Positions 12,204 through 24,226 of a stretch of 64,000 nucleotides of DNA are shown piece after piece. Every line of letters begins with the position of its first letter. The stretch's first letter is position 1. The stretch spans positions 91,097,319 to 91,161,318 of the forward strand of contig CP136066.1 in NCBI GenBank assembly GCA_032622095.1, in the 5' to 3' direction. The translations under genes and the position numbers were made by a program. A model generated the notes under the pieces. The model was not told the DNA's origin, made no database searches, and saw only the letters and a program-made list of their open reading frames with translations. The stretch comes from Siphonodentalium dalli. Lineage: Eukaryota; Mollusca; Scaphopoda; Gadilida; Siphonodentaliidae.

Positions 12204-12930
12204 TTTTTAGCTCAACATTACTTTTTAAAGTTTGAGCTATTGCTGTGGGTTGGTGTCCGTTGTACGTGCGTCCGCCAGCAATTTCCTTTGGCTCACTCTA
12301 TAGGCCGCATCCCTCGTCCGATTATCAGCAAACTTCATATGGATCTTCGGGGTGACCGAAATTTGTTAAAAAACATTGCCGCCAGCAGCCATTTTGGATA
12401 TCAAATTTGGATCCATCGGCACACCCTTCAGCCCCCATTTATTGAAGAAATGTTTTCAAAATTTACAGGCATGTTTAGGATCAACTCTAGATGGGAGCTA
12501 TCAAATTTTAGCGATTTTCGATGAAAAACATAGCCACTGACAGCAATCTTGAATTTTAATCTTTCATGATTAAATCCTTTTGCACACCCTACAGACCACA
12601 TCCCTCATCTAATCGCCACCAAACTTCATTTGGATCTTGGGGTGATCTGTAGATTGGTGTCATCGATTATTGCCAAAAAAATTTATAAAACATGGCTGCC
12701 AGCAGTCCTCTTGGATTTAAAATTTGAATCCATCTGCACACCCTGCAGCCCACATTTATTGGTGAAATGTTTGTAATGAAAATAATTTCATCTACACAAT
12801 ACAAGACCTTTACTGTAACCTTTGGTTTTTCTTCTTCTTTGTCATTCTCTTCATTGCTCAGCAAATAATAAACTCCTTCTCAAGTTGAGCTACAGTGTCA
12901 TTGACACTTTCATATTATTGAGTTTGCAGA
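12204..12930. mobile_element. G1 element (AGCTCAAC ... GTTGAGCT)
   Basis: Left end TTTTTAGCTCAACATTAC; right end CAAGTTGAGCTACAGTGTCA followed by TTGACACTTTCAT. The interior has diverged modules of about 155 bp (CCGCATCCCTCGTCCGAT, AAACTTCAT.TGGATCTTGG, CATGGCTGCCAGCAG). Both ends match the larger element at 16538-18797, so this is one family with a variable number of internal modules. No real protein is encoded. Confidence 0.75.
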
Positions 12931-12956
12931 CGCAATGCATTGATCACATATTTAAC

Positions 12957-13140
12957 ACATGGTAACCAATTACAGTAATGCAGCGGCAATTTGAATTGGG
13001 AAATGCGTCTTAGTTCTGTGCAAGTTTGCATGAAAAATATACCACAATTTGTTCATATCAATTTATAATTTTTTCAGACATATCAAACTCAAATAAAAAG
13101 GTTGCACACTCAGGTTTTCGGAACCATGTGCACGGGCCTG
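12957..13140 (+). repeat. Diverged copy of the pyruvate carboxylase last-intron end
   Basis: GTAACCAATTACAGTAATG... and ATAAAAAGGTTGCACACTC match, in order and on the same strand, GTTACCAATTACAGTAACG (about 6968) and ATAAAAAGGTTGCCCGCTT (about 7087), just before the terminal exon. About 48 bp of the first block aligns at roughly 80% by eye. The exon itself is not present here. Confidence 0.5.
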
Positions 13141-13571
13141 AGAAACAAGATATAGACTTTGCGTGACTGTAACTTTTTATTTTATTTCAGGTTATCAATT
13201 CAGTGTAAGCGTGATGAGAAATGGATGTTGTTTCCGTAACAGTTGGATGGAGAACAAATTAAATCCATAGTGCAATATTCTCCCATGAATTAGAGGAGTA
13301 GACACGGTTTCTGATATTAACTTATTACCAAGGCCAAATAAATAAAAAATATTTTGTGTTCTCAAGCACCTCCCTCATCACCCAAAGAGAGTCTCATAAA
13401 AATTTTGATTTTGCAAATATATAAATTTTTTCATAAAGTTCAAAACATAATTACCAACTCATCCTCAATTAGAAATTTAGATATGTTGCTATTGAATATT
13501 TAATTGCTAAAATCAGTGTTTTTCTTAGAAGGGTTCCTTTTCCCCCCCACCCAAATTTCCCCTCTGACATA

Positions 13572-13780
13572 CAGTAATGCCTTAATTAATCGACTTCATA
13601 ACCACAGCAGAATTATGGGTAACTTTTCAGGATTTAGTCGGAAATGTGGCTTGTTGCCATTCATCGGCAAGCCCCCGAGAGCTTTCCAATGAATGGCAAC
13701 AAGCCATATTTCGACTAAATCCTGAAAAGTTACCCATAATTATGCTTTTGTTATGGAGTCGATTAATTCGGGCATTACTG
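13572..13780. mobile_element. M1 palindromic MITE
   Basis: Flanked by TA; CAGTAATGCC to GGCATTACTG. The centre is altered (GGCAAGCCCCCGAGAGC), so the hairpin tip is imperfect. Confidence 0.88.
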
Positions 13781-13871
13781 TATTCCCCTACCCGACCCAC
13801 AGATTAATGCCTACATCACCTTTGTATCTGCCACTAACTAACACCAACAGGGAATGATACACAAATATATA

Positions 13872-14034
13872 GAGAATACCTACAGTTCTTGTTTGAATAC
13901 CAAAATATCTGAGTGTCTGGAGAGAAATATAAATTTTTCACGAGCGGCTGCAAGCTACGAGTGAAAATTTGATATTGCTTTCCAGACACGAATGAGTTGT
14001 TTCAGGTATTCAAACAAAAAACTGTAAGTATTCT
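13872..14034. repeat. Inverted repeat around GAGCGGCTGCAAGCTACGAG
   Basis: Arms AGAATACCTACAGTTCTTGT / ACTGTAAGTATTCT and GTGTCTGGA / TCCAGACAC pair across about 160 bp. Probably a small foldback MITE. Confidence 0.65.
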
Positions 14035-14097
14035 TTTTATTATACGCACCTTAATAAAGCTCAAAGTTGCTAAGTTATGCAGAATTTTTACTGTTAA

Positions 14098-14249
14098 CCC
14101 TTTCAGTGCCAAGTCCGATTTATTGATTATAATAATGTGATACATTGATGGAAAGAGCTCTAAGAGCTCTTTCCATCAATGTATCACATTATTATAATCA
14201 ATAAATTTGAAAAATGATCAAGGAAATATGGGACTTGGCACTGAAAGGG
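14098..14249. mobile_element. T2 TTAA-flanked palindromic MITE
   Basis: Bounded by TTAA (14094-14097, 14250-14253). Ends CCCTTTCAGTGCCAAGTCC and GGACTTGGCACTGAAAGGG. The core is a near-perfect hairpin around AGAGCTCTAAGAGCTCT. TTAA plus CCC/GGG ends fits the piggyBac style. Confidence 0.85.
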
Positions 14250-14253
14250 TTAA

Positions 14254-15693
14254 TAGTACAGCAATTTGAACAATACTAGGAAGAATACTTCCTATAAATC
14301 GTAAGTGCACAATTGCCTAGATAAATCAACAAGACTTGTTCAAAGAAATTAAACACGGAATCAAAACTAACATTTCTCCATGTCAACACAGTCAAATATA
14401 AAAACCCCATGTCACAGCCGGGTCACAGCTGCATGGTGCGTGATAAGTTGCGGCTAGCCAATCAAAAATGTCGACTTGCTGATGGCACTTGCATGATCAA
14501 TCGATAACTGGATGTCGATAAGCTACAGTGAAATAATGCTATTTAGAGTGAAATAACGACATCGTATTTCGCTGTGGCTTCTAAGAGATAGATACGACGA
14601 TCAACTTTTTGGTAAATTCCCGGGCAAGCATATAATAAAATGTTTATTTTCCGCTAATGCTGATCACAATTGAACCATTTTGGGTGAAAAGAATGTTTTT
14701 CAAGGCTACACACATCAACACTTTATGCCTTATTCTGAAAGTTATCGAACCGGCCATTGCTAAAAACCACATGGTTGATTCTGCCTTGTAATGCCGCGAT
14801 TATGTTGTCAAAGAACACATTGTTCTGACTTATTCTTATTTATGATTATGTAGAGGCGGTGCAGATGTTAACTACTGAAGGGTGATCAGAAATATTTCGT
14901 AGTATAACATGTTTTCATGAAAGTAATGTTAGTGAAGTCGGACATAGAAACAAATTGCAAATTTTAACAATTTCCGCTACCGTTGTTGGTGGCGATATGA
15001 AAAATTATCAGTACACTTATTTTACACGCCGATTTAACTTGATGTTTTGTCATAACATTTATGGTATCAATGGTTATCTGGTTTTATGCAGTGCTAAATG
15101 ACAACAGCCTTACATTACTTAATCTTTCAAATCCTTAAAAAATAAATCTCAATTACCATTCCTTAACTTTATCTATTTTCATTACCATAGATCTTTTATT
15201 AATCCCATAAAAATAACCCTATATGCATTACTTTCCAGAATTCTTGGCATAATAAAAATTAAAAGCCTCCCTCCCTCATACAATTTCTCTATATAATTGC
15301 ATGAGAACACAGGTATTTATTTTTAATGGCCTAAGTGATGATCTCATTTTCTTTGATTGTTTTAAGAATAAACTTGTATGTATTATCAAATTATAAGTAT
15401 AAAATTGGGGATTTATGTATAAAAAAAGGAGAACCCCATTAAATATATAATCAGTGTTCATCTTTAAGCAAAATGGCATACCAATATATGTTATTGATAT
15501 GGATAAACTTCCTTTCCAGTGCAGACAATGTAAAGTTACAGGGTCAATCAATTCTATTCATCTTTCAGTTATGCAAGAAAGATTTGTAATGTCACTTGTT
15601 CTTGACAAAAATGTATGATTTTTCATCCTAAAATGTTATATATATCCGCTATTACTAACACTTTGATCGAACATTATCCACACTGAGTTTTAG
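14254..15693. other. 1.4 kb without recognisable gene or repeat
   Basis: AT-rich sequence. No splice-flanked coding segment, long inverted repeat or tandem array was found on either strand. The open frame at 15276-15551 (minus) has no recognisable motif. Confidence 0.5.
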
Positions 15694-16375
15694 TAGGGTC
15701 CTGCGAATATTCGATGTTCGAGTCATTTTTGTATTCGATTCGGTCCCAATATTCAACTCTAATGTGGTTAAAAAATTATGGTTTGGAAAGGGTGAATTCT
15801 AGGTGTTGTTCAATATCTGTTAATATCTCAAATACATTTTACCCAATGCAGATAGAAATCGATTCTAGGTTAAATGAAATTGTGAATTGTGAAGTCATTT
15901 GCTCAAAAGCTACTGAACATCTTAGTTATAAAGTACAATGAGAACAATTCCAGGTGCAAACAATGTTAGGCTTCAGGGAACTAGAATCCTGTATAATTCA
16001 TTTAGTCGGGCAAGCATGAACTCGCAACCAAGTGTTCCACTTATAATGGATGAAGCATGAACTCACAACCAAGTGTTCCACTTATAATGGATGATGCTTG
16101 CACTCACTCTACAAATGTCAGACACACTAAATTCAGGATTTAAATTTTTAAATCAGTCACTACTCCTGATTGAATCATGCTCTTATATTTCACTGTTGCC
16201 TGCGTAATAAAACCAAACTATCCCGCTTGAAAAATCTTAGCTATAGACTTTCTTGCTTTGTCCAGTCTTTGATTACGTGTATGCTCAATTGAATATTCGA
16301 TTTGATTCAAAAATATTAATGTGTATCCGGTTCGATATTCAGTTCGAACGGAAATCAAATGTTCGCAGGACACTA
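15694..16375. mobile_element. hAT element relic (TAGGGTCCTGCGAATATTCG)
   Basis: TIRs TAGGGTCCTGCGAA and TTCGCAGGACACTA flank 682 bp. The 8-bp target duplication is AGTTTTAG / TGTTTTAG with one mismatch, as expected for hAT. Subterminal ATTCGAT-rich sequence is present near both ends. The interior holds a local tandem duplication (GCATGAACTC.CAACCAAGTG twice, about 16010-16100) and no transposase. Confidence 0.8.
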
Positions 16376-16537
16376 TGTTTTAGCTAATGATACCATGGTA
16401 TTAATACACATGCAAGCCAAAATGTTATTTGATGTGATAATCTTGATTCTCTCATTTATAAAGGATTGCAAAATCTTTATTATATTTATCATTTATCCAG
16501 AATGTATGTGTGATCTTAAAATATGTTCCAGTCATTT

Positions 16538-18797
16538 TTAGCTCAACTTACTTTTGTAAGTTTGAGCTATTGCCATGGCTTGGCGTCCGTCAACAATTTC
16601 CTTTGGCGCGGGCTACAGGTCGTACCTTTGGTCTGATATTTATGAAATTTTGCATGAATGTTGACATTGACATGTAGATGGGAACGAGTCATTTTGGGGT
16701 CATTCGGCCAAAAAACATGGCCGCTGGTGGCCATCTTGGATTTCAAAATTCAATCCATTGGCGCGGGCTACAGGTCGTACTGTTCGTTTGATCATCATGA
16801 AATTTGTCATGGATGTTAATATTGACATGTAGATGGGAACGAGTCATTTTGGGGTCGTTCGGCCAAAAAACATGGCCGTCAGCAGCCATCTTGGATTTTA
16901 CTCTTTGCATGACTAAATTCTTTGGCGCGGGCTACATATTGTAGCTTTGTCAGAACTTCATGAAATTTGTCATGGATGTTAACAATGACATGTAGATGGG
17001 AACGAGTGATTTTGGGGTCGTTCGGCCAAAAAACATGGCCGCCAGCAGCCATCTTGGATTTTACTCTTTGCATGACTAAATCCTTTGGCGCGGGTTACAG
17101 GTCGTAGTTTTGATCAGAACTTCATGAAATTTGTCATGGATGTTAACAATGACATGTAGATGGGAACTAGTGATTTTGGGTTTGTTCGGCCAAAAAACAT
17201 GGCCGCCAGCAGCCATCATGGATTTTACTCTTTGCATGACTAAATCCTTTGGCGCAGGCTACAGGTCGTAGTTTTGATCAGAACTTCATGAAATTTGTCA
17301 TGGATGTTAACAATGACATGTAGATGGGAACTAGTGATTTTGATCGTAGTTTTGATCAGAACTTCATGAAATTTGTCATGTCATGGATGTTAACAATGAC
17401 ATGTAGATGGGAACTAGTGATTTTGGGGTTGTTCGGCCAAAAAACATGGCCGCCAGCAGCCATCATGGATTTTACTCTTTGCATGACTAAATCCTTTGGC
17501 GCGGGCTACAGGTCGTACCTATGGTCTGATCTTTATGAATTTTGTTATGAATGTTGACATTGACATGTAGATGGGAACGAGTCATTTTGGGGTCATTCGG
17601 CCAAAAAACATGGCCGCTGGTGGCCATTTTGGATTTCAAAATTCAATCCATTGGCTCGGGCTACAGGTCGTGCTGTTCGTCTTATCATCATGAAATTTGT
17701 CATGGATGTTAACATTGACATGTAGATGGGAACGAGTGATTTTGGGGTCGTTCAGCCAAAAAACATGGCCGCCAGCAGCCATCTTGGATTTTACTCTTTG
17801 CATGACTAAATTCTTTGGCGCGGGTTACAGGTTGTAGCTTTGGTCAGAACTTCATGAAATTTGTCATGGATGTTAACAATGACATGTAGATGGGAACGAG
17901 TGATTTTGTTGTCGTTCGGCCAAAATACATGGCCGCCAGCAGCCATCTTGGATTTTACTCTTTCAATGACTAAATCCTTTGGCGCGGGTTACAGGTCGTA
18001 CCTTTGGTCTGACCTTTATGAAATTTGTCATGAATATTGATATGTATATGGGAACGAGTCATTTTGGGGTCATACGGCCAAAAAACATGGCCGCTGGCAG
18101 CCATCTTGGATTTCAAAATTCAATCCATTGGCACGGGCTACAGGTCGTACTGTTTGTCTGATCATCATGATATTTTTCATGGATGTTAATATTAACATGT
18201 AGATGGGAACGAGTCATTTTGGGGTCGTTTGGCTAAAAAACATGTCCGCCAGCAGCCATATTGGATTTTACTCTTTGCATGAATAAATCCTTTGGTGCGG
18301 GCTACAGGTCGTAGCTTTGGTCGGAACTTCAAGAAATTTGTCATGTATGTTAACAATGACATGTAGATGGGAAACGAGTCATTTTGGGGTCGTTCAGCCG
18401 AAAAACATGGCCGCCAGCAGCCATCTTGGATTTTACTCTTTGCATGACTAAATCCATTGGCACAGGCTACAGGTCATACCTTTGATCAGATCATTATGAG
18501 ATTTGTAAAGGCTGTAGATGGGAACAAGTCATTTCGGGGTAATTCGGAAAAAAACATGGCTGCCGGTGGCCATTTTAGAATTTACTCTTTGCATCAATAA
18601 ATCCTTTGGCACACCATAATCACCACATCCCTGATCCGATCATTATGAAACCTGTTATGAATGTTGATATTGACATGTACATCTAGTCTTACTTAGACAT
18701 TTCAATTAGCACTTTTCCTATTCCTCCATTTACTGTCGACCATTAAATTATTCCCCTACCTAAGTTGAGCTACAGTGTCATTGACACTTTCATTCTC
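16538..18797. mobile_element. G1 element expanded by internal tandem modules
   Basis: Left end TTTTTAGCTCAACTTACTTT, right end CTAAGTTGAGCTACAGTGTC then ATTGACACTTTCATT. Between them are about 13 modules of 149-165 bp, each with GGCGCGGGCTACAGGTCGTA, ATGAAATTTGTCATGGATGT, ACATGTAGATGGGAACGAGT, CATGGCCGCCAGCAGCCATC and TTGGATTT. Module starts (GGCGCGGG) lie near 16605, 16760, 16924, 17087, 17251, 17498, 17653, 17817, 17981, 18130, 18294, 18459 and 18608. Two module types alternate: one ends 'TCAAAATTCAATCCATTGG', the other 'TTACTCTTTGCATGACTAAA'. Reading frames here are repeat artefacts. Confidence 0.85.
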
Positions 18798-19300
18798 CTT
18801 TTAGAGGAAAAACAGATTGTATTCAATTTTTCCAAATCCTTAAAGTGATGTGAAACACTCCGGAGTGGTGATCAAATAGAAGTGGAGAATAATCTTGTTC
18901 AAAGAGGTAATGTTTACAAATAGTATATCTAAATTGACAACTCACACCGTCATTCTTACATATTAACTAAATGCAGTGACTCTCGATGGCAAAATCGTTT
19001 TCGTTAGTTTATCGCCGATAGATGCATCCCGAATCGAGTAGTAAATATTTACAATTGAGCGTAGTTCTGACGCTGTTTTCTATGGAATGGTACGGTCGAT
19101 TTGCTTCAAATTTTCAGCGATGTTAGTAGAATGTTACATTCCTCCAGTTAGCATAGCGCCTGAATACTAACTTGTCAGTTTCACTCACCCGAACAAGTAC
19201 ATAATATGTCTTTAAATACATTGAAAAATCGAACCAAACTGATTTGGATAAATGGTATATCATACGTTAGTTCAACTCTCAGTTATAGCTCTTCATAGTT

Positions 19301-20030
19301 ATTATGCCCTGACTCCCGTAGGAGGTTCGGTGCATATACCTGAGGGCTCTGTCCGTCTGAACATATCACCTTGTAACTCGGGTGTTAATTAGCAGATTTC
19401 GTTGTCCTTTGTCATGGTGATAGCACTGGCTGGGGGAAAGGAAAACCACATACTAAGGGTTTCGTCCCCTAATTTTTACCAGAGTTACTACCCTTGTTTG
19501 ACTTGGAAATTTGTGAATTTTGTGTCCGTCTGAACATATCACCTTGTAACTTGTGTGTTAATTATCGGATTTCGTTGTCCTTGGTCATATTGATAGCACA
19601 GGCTGGGGGAAAGGATACCGACTTACTATGGCTTTTATCCATTTAGTTCTACCAGAGTTACGACCCTTGTTTGACTTGGAAATTTGTGAATTTTGTGTCT
19701 GAACATATCACCTTGTAACTCGGGTGTTAATTGTCGGATTTCGTTTCCTTTTGTATGGTGATAGCACAGCTCAGGGAAAGAATACCGACTTCATACAGGT
19801 TTCGTCTATTCATTTTTACCAAATTTATGGCCCTTGTTTGACTTAAAAAAATTTGAAGGCCTTGTTTGACTTGGGAATTCTGAATTTTGTATCCGTATGA
19901 ACATTTCAGCTTGTAACATGGGCATGGATCTTTGGATTTGGTTGTTCTTTGGTGTATTGATAGCCCAGTTTAAGGGGAAAGGATACCAACTTCTTGGGTT
20001 TAGAAAATAAATAAATTCTCCATCCATACA
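19301..20030. repeat. Four diverged tandem units of about 175-190 bp
   Basis: Each unit has CTGAACATATCACCTTGTAA, GTTAATT.TCGGATTTCGTT, GGTGATAGCAC, GGGGAAAGGATACC and CCCTTGTTTGACTTGG. Successive GAACATATCACC positions are near 19360, 19530, 19690 and 19890. The first unit is preceded by ATTATGCCCTGACTCCCGTA. No coding support. Confidence 0.75.
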
Positions 20031-20400
20031 AATATTTAGTATTGCCCACTTTCTAAACTGAGTGTCAAGGGCATATGTAATGCTTGGTGTTGCACTTGTT
20101 CAATCCTGTATAGCACATTTCTCATATGTATATTGATGATCGCAGTTAGAAGTTATCAATTCAAGGACTCTATGTAAGCGATTGGAACTGCTTTTAGGTG
20201 AAGTTTATTTCCAACTTTCATCATAAAATCAAGATAAAATTAGGAATTCATTTGTATTTTTTTTCACTGCCACAGGCTTTTAAGTGCATCCAATTTAATA
20301 TTGATTATTATGTTCCTGGAGATGATGCAATCTATCATGATTCTTACTAGTTCTTCTAACAATCAAAATGTTCAGCAACTGACGTTGATTTGTTCTGATT

Positions 20401-20654
20401 CAAGCCTTGAAATAGGGTGTCTGTCATTTGCAGAATGAGGTCCCCAGAGGGTGAATTTAGTGATGATACCCCGCATAGCGGGCTAGCATCACCAAATTCA
20501 CCCTTTGGGAACCTCATTCTGCTGAGGTGTAAGCAGAATGAGGTCCCCCGAGGGTGAATTTGGTGATGCTAGCCTGCTATGCGGGGGTAGCATCACTAAA
20601 TTCACCCTCTGGGACCTCATTCTGCAAATGACAGACACCCTATTTCAAGGCTTG
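20401..20654. mobile_element. H1 hAT-like palindromic MITE, 254 bp, TSD TTCTGATT
   Basis: Ends CAAGCCTTGAAATAGGGTGT and ACACCCTATTTCAAGGCTTG, flanked on both sides by the 8-bp repeat TTCTGATT. The structure is a palindrome of palindromes: each half contains its own inverted pair (GAGGGTGAATTTAGTGATG / CATCACCAAATTCACCCT) around CCGCATAGCGGG. An 8-bp TSD and CA-G ends fit the hAT group. This is the family description for later H1 entries. Confidence 0.93.
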
Positions 20655-20954
20655 TTCTGATTCTGTTTATATCACATGAAACCCCAATTATATCATTAAA
20701 AAAAGCCATTACAAAATGATTGATTTGTTCATCAAAGTAAAATTCTTGTCCAACTTCGTTGCACTATCGAAAATAGACACAAAAACAATGAAGCAAATTG
20801 GCGGACTATATTATTCGTTGCAATCCTGAGCATGCAATACTGTCATATACGGTTGTGAAGCGTATCAGTCAACGATGTAAATGTATGCATTTTTAAGTTT
20901 CTTTTAAAGATTTTGTTTTGTTAAAAAGGCAGAAAGCTCTAGTTTTGTTTTCAT

Positions 20955-21105
20955 GTGATATACAAGATCTTCAACTCGTTATGTTGGGATATAAGATTTT
21001 ATGAAACTCGTCTGTGACTCGTTGTGACTCAAATTTATCAAACTCGTTTCATAAAATCTTATTTCCCAACATAACGAGTTGGAGATCCTCTATATTGGGT
21101 TATTT
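20955..21105. repeat. Inverted repeat (CAACTCGTTATGTTGGGA)
   Basis: Left arm AAGATCTTCAACTCGTTATG / ATAAGATTTTATGAAACTCG; right arm CGAGTTTCATAAAATCTTAT as its complement, then CATAACGAGTTGGAGATC. Similar hairpin ends (GGATCTACAACGAGT) occur at 58803-58930. Confidence 0.7.
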
Positions 21106-21524
21106 TATTATGCCTGCTGATTCTGTTTACTATGTTATTTTATTATGCCTGCTAATTCTGTTTATTATGTTTTTTCATCCCTGTTTGATAGTGCTGCAGA
21201 GAAGAATCTCTAGAATTGTTAAATTTATTGAAAAATTGATTTATATAATTATTTATCTACATATGCTTTGTTTTTGTACCCATATATGTTATGTACTATT
21301 AGAGTGTTGAAAACTAATATATCTGGACACAATGGACTTGAAGAAGGAAACATTCAAATAATATTGTCAAATATATCTTTTGTGACTTTCTCGCATTCTG
21401 ATTGGCTGGATACTGTTATATACATACATGTATTCCCATAGAATCCCACTATTCTACCATCGTAGAATAGTCGCACATGATTTATTCAGAAATAAATGGA
21501 TGGACAATGAACATATGATGTTAA

Positions 21525-21779
21525 CCCTTTCATGACCGGAGCATCCTGAAATTTTGTGAAAACCCTGTTCCAATGCATTCTCTTATATATGTGAGCCTCC
21601 TATAGGGAGCCTCGCATATATAAGAGAATACATTGGCCTAACAATATTTACCTTGGCCTTGTAAGCTAGTGCATTCTCTTATATATGCGACGCTCCCTAT
21701 GGGAGACTCGCATATATAAGAGAATGCACTGGCACATGATTTTAAATGCTGCACCAGTGTAGTTCCCATCATTAAAGGG
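21525..21779. mobile_element. T1 TTAA-flanked MITE with two internal hairpins
   Basis: Bounded by TTAA. Ends CCCTTTCATGACCGGAGC and ...CCATCATTAAAGGG. Inside are two copies of the hairpin GCATTCTCTTATATATG...CATATATAAGAGAATGC, separated by about 50 bp. This is the family description for later T1 entries. Confidence 0.85.
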
Positions 21780-21961
21780 TTAAATAGTGGAAGTGTTGCT
21801 GGGACAGATATAGAGCATTTGTAAACAACTCTATTCACGTCACATTTTCTAGAATTTTTATTCTTTTATCTCGGTATTTTTTTTTTATTGCATTTTGTAT
21901 TTCATATCAAATCTGCATAGAATTTTAGAAAGTTTATATAGGGCGGGGAACCTACATCATA

Positions 21962-22112
21962 CAGTTATGCTCTATTTAATCGACCTCTTAACCACAGCAG
22001 AATTATGGGTAACTTTTCAGGATTTAGTCGGAAATATGGCTTGTTGCCATTCATCGGAAAGTTACCCATAATTCTGCTGTAGTTAAGAGGTCGATTAATT
22101 AGAGCATAACTG
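21962..22112. mobile_element. M1 MITE, internally deleted
   Basis: TA-flanked; starts CAGTTATGCTC and ends GAGCATAACTG. The right arm lacks the hairpin tip and the TGGCAACAAGCC part. Confidence 0.85.
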
Positions 22113-22199
22113 TACATTGCTCAAAAATTGTGGCAAGATATAATGCCTAGCAATTTCAACATTTGTTTTTTCTACAGTTTCCAAAGATATCAGCATTAA

Positions 22200-22591
22200 A
22201 GGTACTCAACCCGATTCGATGGTCCCCCATATAATCAGATTCCAACAACAACAACATTTTTAGAAATGCTGCTTCTGTTATCAGATTGATTAATTGCCCA
22301 AAAATAATGCTAACCACTGTCAACTATATTATAAAACATGTTATTTATCAACATGTTTGACGAAATTTGGCCTTATTATCAACACAAAGCCTCTTGATTT
22401 TAGAATTATCCATCTTCATCCGCAATTTGGTCCGAGACAGTTGGCTCTTTGACTTTTTACTGGGCCACTAATAAGTCTCGATGGTGAAATATAATAGATT
22501 TCAAAAATTGATATCTAATAACTGAGCTTTCCTCGACTCAAATAAAATATTTTTTACCCCTGAATCCAAATAAATAGTAATTGAGGGACCC
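22200..22591. mobile_element. T5 TTAA-flanked element, copy 2 (inverted relative to copy 1)
   Basis: TTAA at 22196-22199 and 22592-22595. It is the reverse complement of the element at 9789-10200, diverged and with small indels. Confidence 0.65.
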
Positions 22592-22858
22592 TTAATCGGA
22601 TTATGCATCTTTAAACTAATTAGCTATCCCAACAACTGATCTGGGATACTAAAAAAGTGGATATCGAACATATTTGTTTCTAAGGAGAATTTGGTTTTCA
22701 AATTTCACAACTTCGTAAAATGGTGACCGAAGTCACTTGAACACTTATATCTTCGAAAAACAGTCATATTTATAAGGGGATGGGATTCATAGTAATCTAA
22801 CACAAATTGCTACCTGTACATAGCTCAATCACTATCTTTTGGTTTAGTTATTTATATG

Positions 22859-23025
22859 CAGTAATGCTCTAAGTAATCGACTTCTTAACCACAGCAGGAT
22901 TATGGGTAACTTTTCCCCCCGAGAGCTTTCTGATGAATGGCAACAAGTCATATTTCCGACTAAATCCTGAAAAGTTACCCATAATTCTGCTGTGGTTAAG
23001 AAGTCGATTACTTAGAGCATTACTG
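22859..23025. mobile_element. M1 MITE, left arm shortened
   Basis: CAGTAATGCTC to GAGCATTACTG. The left arm jumps from GTAACTTTTC to CCCCCGAGAGC, losing most of the inner stem. Flanks are TG and TC rather than clean TA. Confidence 0.8.
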
Positions 23026-23144
23026 TCGGTGAAGAAACAATGAGCACTGACTTCAATGTGAGACATTTTGCCATCAATTTTGAGTAAATTATGAAGTTTG
23101 TTCCTTGCCTTGTTAAAAACCAATGCTAAGTATGTTGTCATATC

Positions 23145-24226
23145 AATGGCTCCAAGTCCCATATACATGTAATAACATAATGTTTGTCATTTCAATGGAT
23201 CCCAGTGCCATTTATATGTAATAACATAATGTTTGTCATTTCAATGGGTCCCAGTGCCATTTACATGTAATAACATAATGTTTGTCATTTCAATGGGTCC
23301 CAGTGCCATTTACATGTAATAACATAATGTTTGTCATTTCAGTGGGTCCCAGTGCCATATACATGTAATAACATAATGTTTGTCATTTCAATGGATCCCA
23401 GTGTCATTTACATGTAATAACATAATTTTTGTCATTTCAGTGTGTCCCAGTGCCATTTACATGTAATAACATAATGTTTGTCATTTCAGTGTGTCCCAGT
23501 GCCATTTACATGTAATAATATAATTTTTGTCATTTCAGTGTGTCCCAGTGCCATTTACATGTAATAACATAATTTTTGTCATTTCGGTGGGTCCCAGTGT
23601 CATATACATGTAATAACATAATTTTTGTCATTTCAGTGTGTCCCAGTGCCATTTACATGTAATAACATAATTTTTGTCATTTCGGTGGGTCCCAGTGTCA
23701 TATACATGTAATAACATAATGTTTGTCATTTCAGTGGGTCCCAGTGCCATTTACATGTAATAACATAATTTTTGTCATTTCGGAGGGTCGCAGTGCCATA
23801 TACAGCTCCAAGTGCCATAAACATGTAATAACATAATTTTTGTCATTTCGGAGGGTCCCAGTGCCATATACATGTAATAACGAAATTTTTGTCATTTCGG
23901 TGGGTCCCAGTGCCATATACATGTAATAACGAAATTTTTGTCATTTCGGTGGGTCCCAGTGTCATATACATGTAATAACGTAATATTTGTCATTTCGGAG
24001 GGTCCCAGTGTCATATACATGTAATATCATATTTTTTGTCATTTCAATGGCCCCAAGTGCCATAAACATGTAATAACATAATTTTGTCATTTCAGTGGGT
24101 CCCACTGCCATATATGTGTAATAACATCAGGTTGTCATTTCAGTTGGTCCAAGTGCCATATAATTGTAATAACACCATGTTGTCATTTGAGTGGGTCATA
24201 GTGCCATATATGTGTAATAACATTCC
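23145..24226. repeat. 49-bp minisatellite, about 22 units
   Basis: Period 49 bp: TCCCAGTGCCATTTACATGT, AATAACATAATGTTTGTCAT, TTCAATGGG. Units differ at a few positions (GTGCC or GTGTC; TTTACATG or TATACATG; CAATGGG, CAGTGTG or CGGAGGG). The most divergent units are at the right end (about 24060-24226). Confidence 0.95.

Noticed and set aside
12240-12524. 94-residue plus-strand frame
   Set aside because: Lies wholly in G1 repeat modules that recur with different frames elsewhere.
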